From Lysobacter sp. A03 (GTDB taxonomy: Bacteria; Pseudomonadota; Gammaproteobacteria; Xanthomonadales; Xanthomonadaceae): 42,235 nucleotides of DNA. The notes beneath the pieces were generated by a model, which was not told where the DNA came from, did no database searches, and saw only the letters and a list, made by a program, of their open reading frames with translations. The DNA is taken from the NCBI RefSeq assembly GCF_000855665.1, contig NZ_JXSS01000033.1, forward strand, positions 1 through 42,235, written 5' to 3'. Made by a program: the position numbers and the translations under genes. This document shows, piece by piece, positions 7,631-16,124 of the stretch. How positions within the stretch are numbered: position 1 is the stretch's first letter; each line of letters starts with the position of its first letter.

Positions 7631-9760
7631 ATGAGCGTCGCCTCCAGCCGTCTCGGCCAAGCCGCACGCGCCGCGCTCAGCGAAGGCGGCGACCTGGCCG
7701 GCAACATCCCGGCATTTGCTCCGCGCGAGGCGCAGCAGGACCTCGCCGTCGCGATCGCGAATGCGTTCGATACCCGTGGGGTCCTGTTGGCGGAGGCCGG
7801 CACCGGCACCGGCAAGACCTTCGCCTACCTGGTGCCGGCGATCCTGTCGGGGCAGAAAACCATCGTCTCCACCGGGACGCGCGCGCTGCAGGACCAGCTC
7901 TACCATCGTGATCTGCCGCGCGTGCGTGAGGCGCTGGGCATCGGCCTGAAGACCGCGCTGCTGAAAGGGCGCTCCAACTACCTGTGCCATTACCGTCTGG
8001 AGCAGGCCAAGGGCGAGGGCCGGTTCGCGAACCGGGAGACGGCCGCGCAGTTCCAGCGCATCGTCGCCTGGGCCGGACGGACCCGGATGGGCGATCTGGC
8101 CGAGCTGGAAACACTGCCCGATGACTCGCCCCTACTGCCGCAGGTTACCTCGACCGCCGACAATTGCCTGGGCAGCGAGTGCCCGTTTTTCTCCGAATGC
8201 TTCGTCGTCCAGGCACGCCAGCGCGCCCAGGCGGCCGACCTGGTAGTGGTCAATCACCATCTGCTGCTGGCCGACCTGGCGTTGAAACAGGAGGGCTTCG
8301 GCGAGATCCTGCCCGGCGCGCAGGCCTTCGTGGTCGATGAGGCCCACCAGTTGCCCGAGTTGGCCGCGCAGTTTTTCGGCGACGCTCTCAGCGCCCGGCC
8401 GCTGGTGGAGCTGGCCCGCGACGCGCTGGCCGAATGCAGGCAGGTCCCCGCTGCGCTGGCCGTGCTGCAGGAGCCGGCGCGCGCCTTGGAACAGGCAGTC
8501 CGCGGTTTGCGTGCCGCGATGGATGATCTGCCGGTACGCGGTACCCGCCTGCGTGCCGGGGAAGACCCTGTCGCCGAAGCCGGTCTGGATGTCTTGCTGG
8601 ACTCTCTGCGCGCCCTGCACGCGGCGCTGCTGCCGTTGCGGGAAACCGCACCGGGTTTTGACAGCTGCACGGCGCGCGCGCGCGAGTTCGAGATGCGCCT
8701 GTTGCGCTGGCGCGACGGAAGCGGTTCTTCTGAAGACGCTCACCAAGTGCCGGATGCCGACTTCGATCCCTTCGAGCAAACGGTCCCGTCGCTTCCCGGC
8801 AATGAGCGCGAAAGCGGCGAAGTGCCTGCCGATGCCGACGACAGGGCGCCGTTGAATGCCGACGACGCGCCCAGCGTGCTGTGGTACGAACTGACCGCGC
8901 GCGGCTTCCGCCTCAGCCGGACCCCGCTGGACGTCGCCGGTCCGCTGGCCCAGCACCGCGCGCGCTCGCATGCGGCGTGGGTTTTCACCTCCGCGACACT
9001 GGCGATTGGCGGACGCTTCGAACATTACGCGATCAAGCTCGGACTGCGCGAACCGGCCACGCTGCTTGCCCCCAGTCCCTTCGACTGGGCGCAACAGGCG
9101 CTGTGCTACCTCCCGCCCGGCCTGCCCGAACCGTCGGCCCGGCATTACACCGAATCCATCGTGTCGGCGATCCGGCCGGTGCTGGAAGCTTCGGGTGGCC
9201 GTGCCTTCGTGCTGTTCGCCTCGCACCGTGCACTGCGCGAGGTGGCCGGGCTGCTGCGCGATGGGCCATGGCCGCTGTTCGTCCAGGGCGAAGCGCCGCG
9301 TTCAACGTTGCTGGAGCGCTTCCGTGCCTCGGGCAACGGTGTGCTGCTCGGCGCGGCCAGCTTCCGCGAGGGGGTCGATGTTGCCGGCGATACGCTCAGC
9401 GTTGTTGTCATCGACAAGCTGCCCTTCGGCGCGCCGGATGATCCGGTGTTCGAGGCCCGGCTGGAGGCGATCCGCCGCGCCGGCGGCAACCCGTTTCGTG
9501 ACGAGCAACTGCCGCAGGCGGTGATCGCGCTCAAGCAGGGTGCCGGTCGCCTGATCCGCAGCGAAACCGATCGCGGTGTACTGGTCCTGTGTGACCCGCG
9601 CCTGGTGGCGAAAAGCTACGGCAAGGTGTTTCTCGATTCCCTGCCGCCATTGCCGCGCACGCGGCACATCACCGATGTGCAGGACTTTTTCCGCGACAGC
9701 CAGTCCGGTGAAGCGGGGTCAGAGCCGGCTGCGGCGCGAGAGACAGGGGTGCTGCTGTGA
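7631..9760 (+). CDS. yoaA: DinG/YoaA-family Fe-S ATP-dependent DNA helicase
   Basis: This 709-residue XPD-like superfamily 2 helicase has Walker A AGTGTGKT at residues 56-63. Four cysteines (119, 179, 184, 190) are spaced as an iron-sulfur cluster, followed by the DEAH box at 236-239. Motif V/VI residues lie in ASFREGVDVAGD and QGAGRLIRSETD. YoaA/DinG enzymes unwind forked DNA or R-loops in 5'-3' direction during repair. The protein is longer than E. coli YoaA (about 636 aa), mainly through an acidic low-complexity insertion around residues 370-410. The start at 7631 is chosen because it gives the usual N-terminus ending in EAQQDLAVAIANAF; the frame is open further upstream inside the lipoprotein gene. 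It ends with a GTGA overlap with tsaB. Confidence 0.9.
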   Translation: MSVASSRLGQAARAALSEGGDLAGNIPAFAPREAQQDLAVAIANAFDTRGVLLAEAGTGTGKTFAYLVPAILSGQKTIVSTGTRALQDQLYHRDLPRVREALGIGLKTALLKGRSNYLCHYRLEQAKGEGRFANRETAAQFQRIVAWAGRTRMGDLAELETLPDDSPLLPQVTSTADNCLGSECPFFSECFVVQARQRAQAADLVVVNHHLLLADLALKQEGFGEILPGAQAFVVDEAHQLPELAAQFFGDALSARPLVELARDALAECRQVPAALAVLQEPARALEQAVRGLRAAMDDLPVRGTRLRAGEDPVAEAGLDVLLDSLRALHAALLPLRETAPGFDSCTARAREFEMRLLRWRDGSGSSEDAHQVPDADFDPFEQTVPSLPGNERESGEVPADADDRAPLNADDAPSVLWYELTARGFRLSRTPLDVAGPLAQHRARSHAAWVFTSATLAIGGRFEHYAIKLGLREPATLLAPSPFDWAQQALCYLPPGLPEPSARHYTESIVSAIRPVLEASGGRAFVLFASHRALREVAGLLRDGPWPLFVQGEAPRSTLLERFRASGNGVLLGAASFREGVDVAGDTLSVVVIDKLPFGAPDDPVFEARLEAIRRAGGNPFRDEQLPQAVIALKQGAGRLIRSETDRGVLVLCDPRLVAKSYGKVFLDSLPPLPRTRHITDVQDFFRDSQSGEAGSEPAAARETGVLL

Positions 9761-10485
9761 AATTGCTGGCGTTTGAACTGGCCACCGAAGCGTGCTCGGT
9801 CGCGGTGTGGATCGACGGCGAGGTGCATGAGCGTTTTGAGATCGCGCCGCGTCGCCATGCCGAAATCGCGCTGCCATGGGCGGATGCGATGTTGGCCGAG
9901 GCGGGTATCGCCCGCGCACAACTGGACGCCATCGCCGTGGGGCGGGGCCCGGGGGCATTCACCGGGGTGCGGCTGGCGATCGCGATCGGGCAGGGCATCG
10001 CTCTGGCCCTGGAACGGCCGATCTTCGCGGTGTCGACGCTCGCGGCGCTGGCGCTCGCCGCCGTGCCGGCGGGCGATGACGCGCAGCAGGAGCAGCGCGT
10101 GCTGGCGTCCATCGATGCGCGCATGGGTGAGGTTTACGTGGGCGCGTTTCGCGTGCACGACGGTGATGCAACCCTGATCGGCAGTGAGGCCGTGCTGGCA
10201 CCCGATGCGGTCGTCCTGCCTGATGGCGACGCAGGCTGGCTGGCTACCGGAACCGGTTTCGCCGCCGCCGACGGCGCGCTGCGTGAGCACCTGGCGGCAC
10301 AGCTGGCGCGGGTCGATGCCGAAGCCCTGCCACGCGCCGGGGATGTTGCAAGGCTGGCGGCAAAGATGTCGCTGCGCGGCGAGGCGTCTGCGCCCGAAAG
10401 GGTCGAACCGGCTTACCTGCGCAACCAGGTTGCGCTGACGATCGCCGAGCAGAAAGCGCTGCGCGCGCAGAAAGAGCGGAACTGA
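9757..10485 (+). CDS. tsaB: TsaB, tRNA t6A biosynthesis protein
   Basis: TsaB is the scaffold partner of TsaD in making N6-threonylcarbamoyladenosine at position 37 of ANN-decoding tRNAs. The 242-residue length fits the family. The ASKHA fold start (KLLAFELATEACSVAVW) and the signature GPGAFTGVRLAIAIGQGIALA are clear. Translation starts at GTG 9757, overlapping the helicase stop (GTGA); this gives the canonical N-terminus. The yoaA-tsaB pairing is common in gammaproteobacteria and implies coupled translation. The 98-nt convergent gap to tonB after it shows no obvious terminator. Confidence 0.95.
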   Translation: MKLLAFELATEACSVAVWIDGEVHERFEIAPRRHAEIALPWADAMLAEAGIARAQLDAIAVGRGPGAFTGVRLAIAIGQGIALALERPIFAVSTLAALALAAVPAGDDAQQEQRVLASIDARMGEVYVGAFRVHDGDATLIGSEAVLAPDAVVLPDGDAGWLATGTGFAAADGALREHLAAQLARVDAEALPRAGDVARLAAKMSLRGEASAPERVEPAYLRNQVALTIAEQKALRAQKERN

Positions 10486-10583
10486 GCGCGAGCGCCCCGG
10501 CGCGACGTCGCCCGCGCCCGCTGTGCGGCTTGCGAATCTGTTCCGTCGAGCCGGCGTGACGCGCTGCAGGACACAAACCCTGC

Positions 10584-11459
10584 TCAGCGATCCACCAGCT
10601 CTCCGCCGGCGAGGAAGGCCCAGGTGCGCGTCACATGCAGGATGTCCGGATTGTCGTCGGTCTGCGGCAGCGGCGGGTAGGGCTCGGCGAGCCGGGCGAT
10701 CCGCAGCGCCGAGGCATCCAGCAGCGGAATCCCGCTGCTCAGCACGATCTGGGAGTTCTCCACACTGCCATCGCGTCGGATCGCAATGCTGATCACGACC
10801 TGGCCTGCGAGGCGACGCCGCCGCGCTTCATCGGGGTAGTTGAGGTTGCCGACGCGCTCGACCCGGTCGACCCACTCGCGCAGGTACCCCGCCCACGCGT
10901 ATTCCGTGGTGCTGGCGGACACGAACTTGCGCTTGGGCCTCTTCGCATAGCGCTCCGACCGCAGGTGGATCTCCGCGGCCAGCCGGGCCATCGCCATGTC
11001 CCGATCGATTTTTTCCTGACCCGGCGGCAGCGTGCGCTCGGCCGGCTCCGGGGTCTCCTGGGCGCTGGCGACCGTGTCCTCGCCGCGGGTGCTGGCGATG
11101 ATCCGTGCCTGGGGCGGAGGCTGCTGCGTCGGCGACTGCGCGCGCAGTTCCCGCGGCGCCTGGCCGTCGGCGTCCTGCGGCAATGGCCCCGACTGGTTGT
11201 CGCGCGGGCGCACCGCGCGCTCGCTTTCCCCGCCACCGTCGTTGTTGGCCTGGGCGAGAAAGTCGGCCTGCTTCGGAGTGAGCGCGCTGGTGGTGCGGGT
11301 CAGGATCACATCCAGCGTGGGCACCACCGGCGCGGCAAGTTCCATGCTGAAACCCACCCCAAGCAGAAGCAGGGCGTGCAGGAGCAGCGACAACACCATC
11401 GTCGCGCCCAGGCGTTGGCGCTCAGCGCTGCCGGTCATCGATGCCGCGGCCACGCTCAT
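10584..11459 (-). CDS. energy transducer TonB-family protein (TonB3-like by context)
   Basis: This 291-residue protein has an N-terminal membrane segment at about residues 19-36 (GATMVLSLLLHALLLLGVGF) containing the Ser/His pattern typical of TonB proteins. A polar, partly proline-containing periplasmic linker follows. The C-terminal TonB domain includes YPDEARRRRLAGQVVISIAI and RRDGSVENSQIVLSSG. It would transmit proton-motive force from an ExbBD-like motor to outer-membrane partners. It overlaps gshB by ATGA. In P. aeruginosa the TonB-like protein beside gshB and pilG is TonB3, needed for twitching motility. The same synteny here suggests a pilus-related rather than iron-uptake role (inference). 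No exbB/exbD genes are nearby. Confidence 0.88.
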   Translation of the reverse strand: MSVAAASMTGSAERQRLGATMVLSLLLHALLLLGVGFSMELAAPVVPTLDVILTRTTSALTPKQADFLAQANNDGGGESERAVRPRDNQSGPLPQDADGQAPRELRAQSPTQQPPPQARIIASTRGEDTVASAQETPEPAERTLPPGQEKIDRDMAMARLAAEIHLRSERYAKRPKRKFVSASTTEYAWAGYLREWVDRVERVGNLNYPDEARRRRLAGQVVISIAIRRDGSVENSQIVLSSGIPLLDASALRIARLAEPYPPLPQTDDNPDILHVTRTWAFLAGGELVDR

Positions 11460-12409
11460 GCCGAGGCGGCAGCCCGCGCTTCGATGGCGTCAAACAGGCC
11501 CGCGGAGATATTCAGGCCGAACTGGGCGTCGAGCTCACGGATGCAGGTCGGGCTGGTCACGTTGACTTCGGTGAGGTAATCGCCGATCACGTCAAGGCCG
11601 ACAAACAGCATGCCGCGCCGCTTCATTTCCGGCGCCACCTGGGCGGCGATCCAGCGGTCACGATCGCTCAACGGGCGTCCCTCGCCACGCCCACCGGCAG
11701 CAAGGTTGCCGCGGAACTCGTCACCCTGCGGGATGCGCGCCAGGGTGTAATCCACGACCTTCCCGTCGACCAGCAGGATGCGTTTGTCGCCCTCGCTGAT
11801 CTCCGGCAGGTAGCGCTGTGCCATCGCCAGACTGCCTTCGCCGACCAGGGTCTCAAGGATGACATTGGTGTTGGAGTCGCCGTGTGCCACACGGAAAATC
11901 GAGCGGCCGCCCATCCCGTCCAGCGGCTTGAGCACCGCTTCCCCGTGTTCGGCGACGAAGGCCTTCAGCACCGCAGGATCGCGACTGACCACCGTGGGCG
12001 GGCAGCAGTGAGGGAACAGCAGCGCAGCCAGCTTCTCGTTGTAGTCACGCAAGCCCTGCGGATCGTTGACCACCATGGCGCCCGCCTGCTGGGCGAGGCT
12101 GAGGATCTGGGTGTCGTGGATGTAGTCATTGTCCACCGGCGGGTCGCGCCGCATCAGCACCACGTGGCCCGGGCCCAGATCCGACTGTGATGCGGTTCCC
12201 AATTCGAACCATCCGTCCGGATCGTCACGAACGGTCAATGGCGCCATCGTTGCTATCGCGTTTCCGTCGCGCAGTCCGAGTCCTCCAGGCACCACGTACC
12301 AGAGCCTGTGCGAGCGACGCTGCGCCTCCAGCAGCATGGCGAACGTGGAGTCCTTGGCGATCGTGATGGATTCGATCGGATCCATCACGACGACGATATC
12401 AAGCGGCAT
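11456..12409 (-). CDS. gshB: glutathione synthetase
   Basis: GshB ligates gamma-glutamylcysteine and glycine with ATP to make glutathione in the cytosol. The protein has 317 residues, the usual length. It shows the family N-terminus (MPLDIVVVMDPIESITIAKD), the GNAIATMAPLTVRDD region, RDPAVLKAFVAEHGEAVLKPLDGMGGRSIFRV (ATP-grasp) and the C-terminal GDYLTEVNVTSPTCIRELD. The ATG at 12409 is chosen because it gives that N-terminus; the open frame continues 36 codons upstream with no family similarity. It is first in a gshB-tonB operon and diverges from pilG across a 194-nt promoter region. Confidence 0.95.
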   Translation of the reverse strand: MPLDIVVVMDPIESITIAKDSTFAMLLEAQRRSHRLWYVVPGGLGLRDGNAIATMAPLTVRDDPDGWFELGTASQSDLGPGHVVLMRRDPPVDNDYIHDTQILSLAQQAGAMVVNDPQGLRDYNEKLAALLFPHCCPPTVVSRDPAVLKAFVAEHGEAVLKPLDGMGGRSIFRVAHGDSNTNVILETLVGEGSLAMAQRYLPEISEGDKRILLVDGKVVDYTLARIPQGDEFRGNLAAGGRGEGRPLSDRDRWIAAQVAPEMKRRGMLFVGLDVIGDYLTEVNVTSPTCIRELDAQFGLNISAGLFDAIEARAAASA

Positions 12410-12510
12410 GGCAGATGGCCTTGGCAGGGGTCGCGTGGATGGTAGCAGGCAGGTTCCCGGCCAGCGCCCGGACCTCGCGCATTCAGCATCGAAGCGGTCC
12501 GGAAACGTGC

Positions 12511-12539
12511 TTGACACCTTGCGTCCGGCTTGGAATAAA
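12511..12539 (+). promoter_or_regulatory. sigma-70 promoter for the pil-chp operon
   Basis: A perfect -35 TTGACA lies at 12511-12516. After a 17-nt spacer, a moderate -10 AATAAA (4 of 6 to TATAAT) is at 12534-12539. It points toward pilG, whose ATG is 65 nt downstream with AGGG just before it. This is a consensus match only; no transcription start is known. Confidence 0.55.
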
Positions 12540-12603
12540 GAGACCCTAGCTGGCGCGTCGGGGAATTCGCGTAAGCGCTTCGCAATACTGGGGAACAGGG
12601 AAC

Positions 12604-13002
12604 ATGCAAGACGAGGTCCGCAGCGGCAGCCTCGATGGGCTGCGAGTCATGGTGATCGACGACTCAAAGACCATCCGCCGCACCGCTGAAACATTGCTCA
12701 AGCGTGAAGGCTGCGAAGTGGTGACCGCCACCGATGGTTTCGAGGCACTGGCCAAGATCGCCGACCAGAAGCCGCAGATCATCTTTGTCGACATCATGAT
12801 GCCGCGCCTGGATGGCTATCAGACTTGCGCTTTGATCAAGAACAACCAGGTTTTCAAGCACACACCCGTGATCATGCTGTCTTCCAAGGACGGCCTGTTC
12901 GACAAGGCCCGAGGCCGTATCGTCGGCTCCGAGCAGTACCTCACCAAACCATTCACGCGCGGGGAACTCCTCGACGCCATACGAACACACGTCAACGCCT
13001 GA
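12604..13002 (+). CDS. pilG: PilG, CheY-like response regulator of twitching motility
   Basis: This 132-residue single receiver domain has the acidic pair Asp19-Asp20 (MVIDDSKTIRR), phospho-acceptor Asp63 (FVDIMMPRLDG), Ser-Ser in MLSSKDG and Lys115 (YLTKPF). The N-terminal extension before the receiver and the SSKDGLFDKARGRIVG stretch are typical of PilG. In Pseudomonas, PilG is phosphorylated by ChpA and promotes pilus extension and cAMP signalling. It is the first gene of the operon, with AGGG upstream of the ATG. A gap of 18 nt separates it from pilH. Confidence 0.93.
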   Translation: MQDEVRSGSLDGLRVMVIDDSKTIRRTAETLLKREGCEVVTATDGFEALAKIADQKPQIIFVDIMMPRLDGYQTCALIKNNQVFKHTPVIMLSSKDGLFDKARGRIVGSEQYLTKPFTRGELLDAIRTHVNA

Positions 13003-13020
13003 CCGGGGGGTAGGGCATAT

Positions 13021-13386
13021 ATGGCACGCATTCTGCTGATCGAGGATTCGCCGACGGATACGGCGGTGCTGACCCAATTGCTGGAGCGTAACGGACACGA
13101 CGTACTGGTGTCGGGGAATGCGGAGGACGGCATCGAGATCTGCCGCCGCGAGCAGCCCGACCTGGTGCTGATGGACGTGATCCTGCCCGGCATGAACGGT
13201 TTCCAGGCGACCCGCGCGCTGTCGCGTGACGAGAAGACCAGCACCATTCCCGTGCTGATCGTCAGCACCAAGGGCATGGAGACCGACAAGGCCTGGGGCC
13301 TTCGCCAAGGCGCTCGCGACTACATCGTCAAACCGCCTCGCGAGGACGAGCTGGTCGCGCGCATCAACGAGTTGCTCGGCCCGTGA
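13021..13386 (+). CDS. pilH: PilH, CheY-like response regulator
   Basis: This second stand-alone receiver has 121 residues, with Glu8-Asp9 (LLIEDSPTD), phospho-acceptor Asp52 (VLMDVILPGMNG), Ser-Thr in IVSTKGMETD and Lys104 (YIVKPP). The IVSTKGMETDKAWGLRQGARDYI signature is characteristic of PilH. In Pseudomonas it opposes PilG, favouring retraction or acting as a phosphate sink. A strong GGGGGGTAGGG precedes its ATG. Its stop overlaps pilI by GTGA. Its presence separates this organism from Xylella, in which, as I recall, the equivalent operon lacks pilH. Confidence 0.92.
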   Translation: MARILLIEDSPTDTAVLTQLLERNGHDVLVSGNAEDGIEICRREQPDLVLMDVILPGMNGFQATRALSRDEKTSTIPVLIVSTKGMETDKAWGLRQGARDYIVKPPREDELVARINELLGP

Positions 13387-14018
13387 GTCCATCGGGCATC
13401 GAGCGGGTCGACCCGTTCGCCATCCTCCGCGACTACGAGCGTCGCAGCCTGGACCACGTCGCCGGACTGCCCGAGCAGCTGGACGCTCCCGGGATGTGGC
13501 GCGGCGTCGGCTATCGCGTCGGCTCGCGTCGTCTGGCGTCGAGCTTCGACGAAGTGCTGGAGATCCTGCCGTTGCCGCAGGCCACGCCGGTGCCCGGTGC
13601 CCAGCCCTGGTTGCTGGGGCTGGCCAATGTGCGCGGAAACCTGTTGCCTGTGGTTGACCTCAAGCACTTCCTGGAAGGCGAGCGGACGGTCCTCCACGAA
13701 GGCCAGCGCATGTTGCTGGTCCGCCAGCCCGGCGGTGATGTCGCCGTCCTGATCGACGAATTGTTCGGCCAGCGCAGTTTCAACGAGTCACAGCTCGACT
13801 CCGAGGCCGTCCTCGCGACGGGTCTTGGCGAGGGCCGCTATTCCTACTTCATCGACCAGGCCTACCGTCTGGGCGAGCACACCTGGGGCGTTTTCAGCCT
13901 GGACCGGCTGGCGCGTACTCCCGAGTTCCGACACGCAGCGCTCGATACCCCACGGGTCGAGCAGCCCACTACCGAAAACCACGCCAGCACCGAAATTGAG
14001 GTCGATCATGAGCACTGA
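13383..14018 (+). CDS. pilI: PilI, CheW-like adaptor
   Basis: This 211-residue protein has a CheW domain at about residues 40-180: [20 protein letters not shown], then [25 protein letters not shown]. CheW-type adaptors couple the receptor PilJ to the kinase ChpA at the inner membrane. Translation starts at GTG 13383 overlapping the pilH stop. The last 30 or so residues are acidic and polar and look disordered. It overlaps pilJ by 11 nt. Confidence 0.9.
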   Translation: MSPSGIERVDPFAILRDYERRSLDHVAGLPEQLDAPGMWRGVGYRVGSRRLASSFDEVLEILPLPQATPVPGAQPWLLGLANVRGNLLPVVDLKHFLEGERTVLHEGQRMLLVRQPGGDVAVLIDELFGQRSFNESQLDSEAVLATGLGEGRYSYFIDQAYRLGEHTWGVFSLDRLARTPEFRHAALDTPRVEQPTTENHASTEIEVDHEH

Positions 14019-16029
14019 GATGAATTCCGTCGCCGGCAAGGGCCGTACCGTTGGCACCAACACCTGGCTCGTGGTGCTGGGCATTTCCATACTGGTGCTT
14101 GCGCTCAACGTGGGTTACGCCACCTACAAGGCCAGCCTGCTCAGTGGCGCCGGCGCGTCCGCCAGCAGTCTGCAGGTGGCGTCGCAGCGCCTGGCGGTGC
14201 AGGGACGAGAGGCAGTCGGCGGTGATGAGGCGGCCTACGCCGCATTCAAGACCACCAGAAGCGAAGTGGTTTCCGATATCAATGAGTTGAACGCCACCTT
14301 CGGCGACACTCCCGGGGTGTCGGGTCCCATCGCGACGGTGACCAATACATGGGCGCCGCTTGACAAGAGCGCGGAGCAGTTGATCGCCAGCGAGAAGGCG
14401 GTGCTGGGCCTGGCGACCAACGCCAACAGCTTCGAGCAACAGGTCCCCGACCTGCAGGCGCGCCTGGATGAACTCGTGCGGGCGATGTCGGCCAGCGGCT
14501 CGCCGTCCTCGCAGGTCTACTACGCGCTGCGCCAGGTGGTGCTGTCGGGAACCATGGCCCGCCGCGTGACCGAGATCCGCGCCGGTGGGCGCAACGCCGA
14601 AGCGGCGGGTGAAGGCCTCGCGCGTGACGCGGCCGTGTTCGGCAACGTCCTGGCCGGCCTGCGCAACGGCGACGAGGCGACCGGTATCACCCCGCTGGGC
14701 AATGCGGGCGCGGTGGCCGCGCTCGGCCAGGCCGAGGCGCTGTGGCAGACGATGAAAACCGACCTGGACGCCATTCTGGCGACCTCGCAGGACCTGTTTG
14801 CGGCGCAGTCGGCGGCGGATGCGATCACCAACGGCTCGGACAAGCTGCTCGCCGACAGCGAGTCGCTGTTCAACGCGTTCAACGCCCTCGGCACCCTCAA
14901 GGATCCCAGCCTGCTGGGTAACCTCTGGGTGTCCATCATTGCCGGCGCATTCGCCCTGGCCGCGATCGTCGGCCTGCTGTTCTCGCTCAGCAAGGCGCAG
15001 CGCGACCGGTACACCACCACCAAAGAACTCAACGACCGCAACCAGGAGGCGATCATGCGCCTGCTGGACGAAATGGGCTCGCTGGCGGAAGGCGACCTGA
15101 CGGTCAAGGCGACGGTGACCGAGGACATGACCGGCGCAATTGCCGACTCCATCAACTTTGCCATCGAGCAGCTGCGAACCCTGGTGCAGACGATTACCGA
15201 CACGTCCGTGCAGGTCGCGTCCAGCGCACAGGAAACGCAGGCCACCGCCATGCACCTGGCCGAGGCCGCCGAGCACCAGGCGCAGGAGATCACTTCCGCC
15301 TCCAGCCGCATCAGCGAGATCGCGACCAGCATCGACCAGGTCTCACGCAACTCCGCCGAGTCCGCCGACGTGGCGCAGCGCTCGGTGCAGATCGCGACCG
15401 CCGGTGCGGGCGTGGTCCGCCAGACCATCCAGGGCATGGACTCCATCCGTGACCAGATCCAGGAAACCTCCAAGCGCATCAAGCGGCTGGGCGAGAGCTC
15501 GCAGGAGATCGGCTCGATCGTTGAACTGATCAACGACATCTCCGAGCAGACCAACATCCTGGCGCTGAACGCGGCGATCCAGGCGGCCTCCGCCGGTGAG
15601 GCCGGCCGCGGGTTCGCGGTGGTGGCCGACGAAGTGCAGCGACTGGCGGAACGCTCCTCCAACGCGACCAAGCGGATCGAGTCGCTGGTCCAGGCCATTC
15701 AGGCCGATACCAACGAGGCGGTCAGCTCGATGGAGCAGACCACCACCGAGGTGGTCGCCGGTGCACGCCTGGCCGAGGACGCCGGCACCGCGCTGGGCGA
15801 GATCGAGAAGGTCTCCTCCGACCTGTCCGGGCTCATCCAGGGCATCTCGCTGGCCTCGCAGCAGCAGTCCGGCGCGGCGGCCAACATCACCGAGACCATG
15901 AACACGATCCAGCAGATCACCTCGCAGACCACGCAGGGTGCCAACCAGACCGCGCAGTCGATCGGCAACCTTGCGCAGATGGCCTCCGACCTGCGTCGTT
16001 CGGTCGCCGACTTCACGCTTCCTGCCTGA
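14008..16029 (+). CDS. pilJ: PilJ, methyl-accepting chemoreceptor for type IV pili
   Basis: This 673-residue protein has a first membrane segment at about residues 16-36 ([20 protein letters not shown]), a periplasmic PilJ-type sensor region to about 308, and a second membrane segment at about 308-330 ([20 protein letters not shown]). A HAMP-like linker follows, then a cytoplasmic signalling domain with the conserved hairpin tip ([25 protein letters not shown]). In Pseudomonas PilJ senses pilus surface contact through PilA interaction and controls ChpA. The ATG at 14008 has TGAGG 6-7 nt upstream and overlaps pilI by 11 nt; ATG 14020 is an alternative. No methyltransferase gene follows, so whether this receptor is methylated is doubtful. 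Confidence 0.93.
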   Translation: MSTEMNSVAGKGRTVGTNTWLVVLGISILVLALNVGYATYKASLLSGAGASASSLQVASQRLAVQGREAVGGDEAAYAAFKTTRSEVVSDINELNATFGDTPGVSGPIATVTNTWAPLDKSAEQLIASEKAVLGLATNANSFEQQVPDLQARLDELVRAMSASGSPSSQVYYALRQVVLSGTMARRVTEIRAGGRNAEAAGEGLARDAAVFGNVLAGLRNGDEATGITPLGNAGAVAALGQAEALWQTMKTDLDAILATSQDLFAAQSAADAITNGSDKLLADSESLFNAFNALGTLKDPSLLGNLWVSIIAGAFALAAIVGLLFSLSKAQRDRYTTTKELNDRNQEAIMRLLDEMGSLAEGDLTVKATVTEDMTGAIADSINFAIEQLRTLVQTITDTSVQVASSAQETQATAMHLAEAAEHQAQEITSASSRISEIATSIDQVSRNSAESADVAQRSVQIATAGAGVVRQTIQGMDSIRDQIQETSKRIKRLGESSQEIGSIVELINDISEQTNILALNAAIQAASAGEAGRGFAVVADEVQRLAERSSNATKRIESLVQAIQADTNEAVSSMEQTTTEVVAGARLAEDAGTALGEIEKVSSDLSGLIQGISLASQQQSGAAANITETMNTIQQITSQTTQGANQTAQSIGNLAQMASDLRRSVADFTLPA

Positions 16030-16049
16030 GCCCCGCATTGGATCGAAGG

Positions 16050-16124
16050 ATGAACAGCATGACCCCCGGCCGCCGCCCGCACCCGCTGCGCGAGTGCGCA
16101 GCGCAATGGAGCATCGCGCCATGA
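16050..16124 (+). CDS. possible 24-codon leader peptide before chpA
   Basis: An ATG at 16050 preceded by GAAGG opens a 24-codon frame ([20 protein letters not shown] and four more residues). It ends TGA at 16122-16124, overlapping the chosen chpA start as ATGA. It lies in the only sizeable gap of the operon. It could drive translational coupling into chpA, or be a remnant of a lost gene. No homologue is recognised and the reading may be chance. Confidence 0.3.
   Translation: MNSMTPGRRPHPLRECAAQWSIAP

Noticed and set aside
10486-10583. Terminator between convergent tsaB and tonB
   Set aside because: GC-rich but no clear stem-loop with a U-run could be drawn.
14520-15698. Long minus-strand open frame (392 codons) opposite pilJ
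   Set aside because: Ser/Ala/Arg-rich shadow of the high-GC pilJ gene, which has clear domains; no family resemblance.
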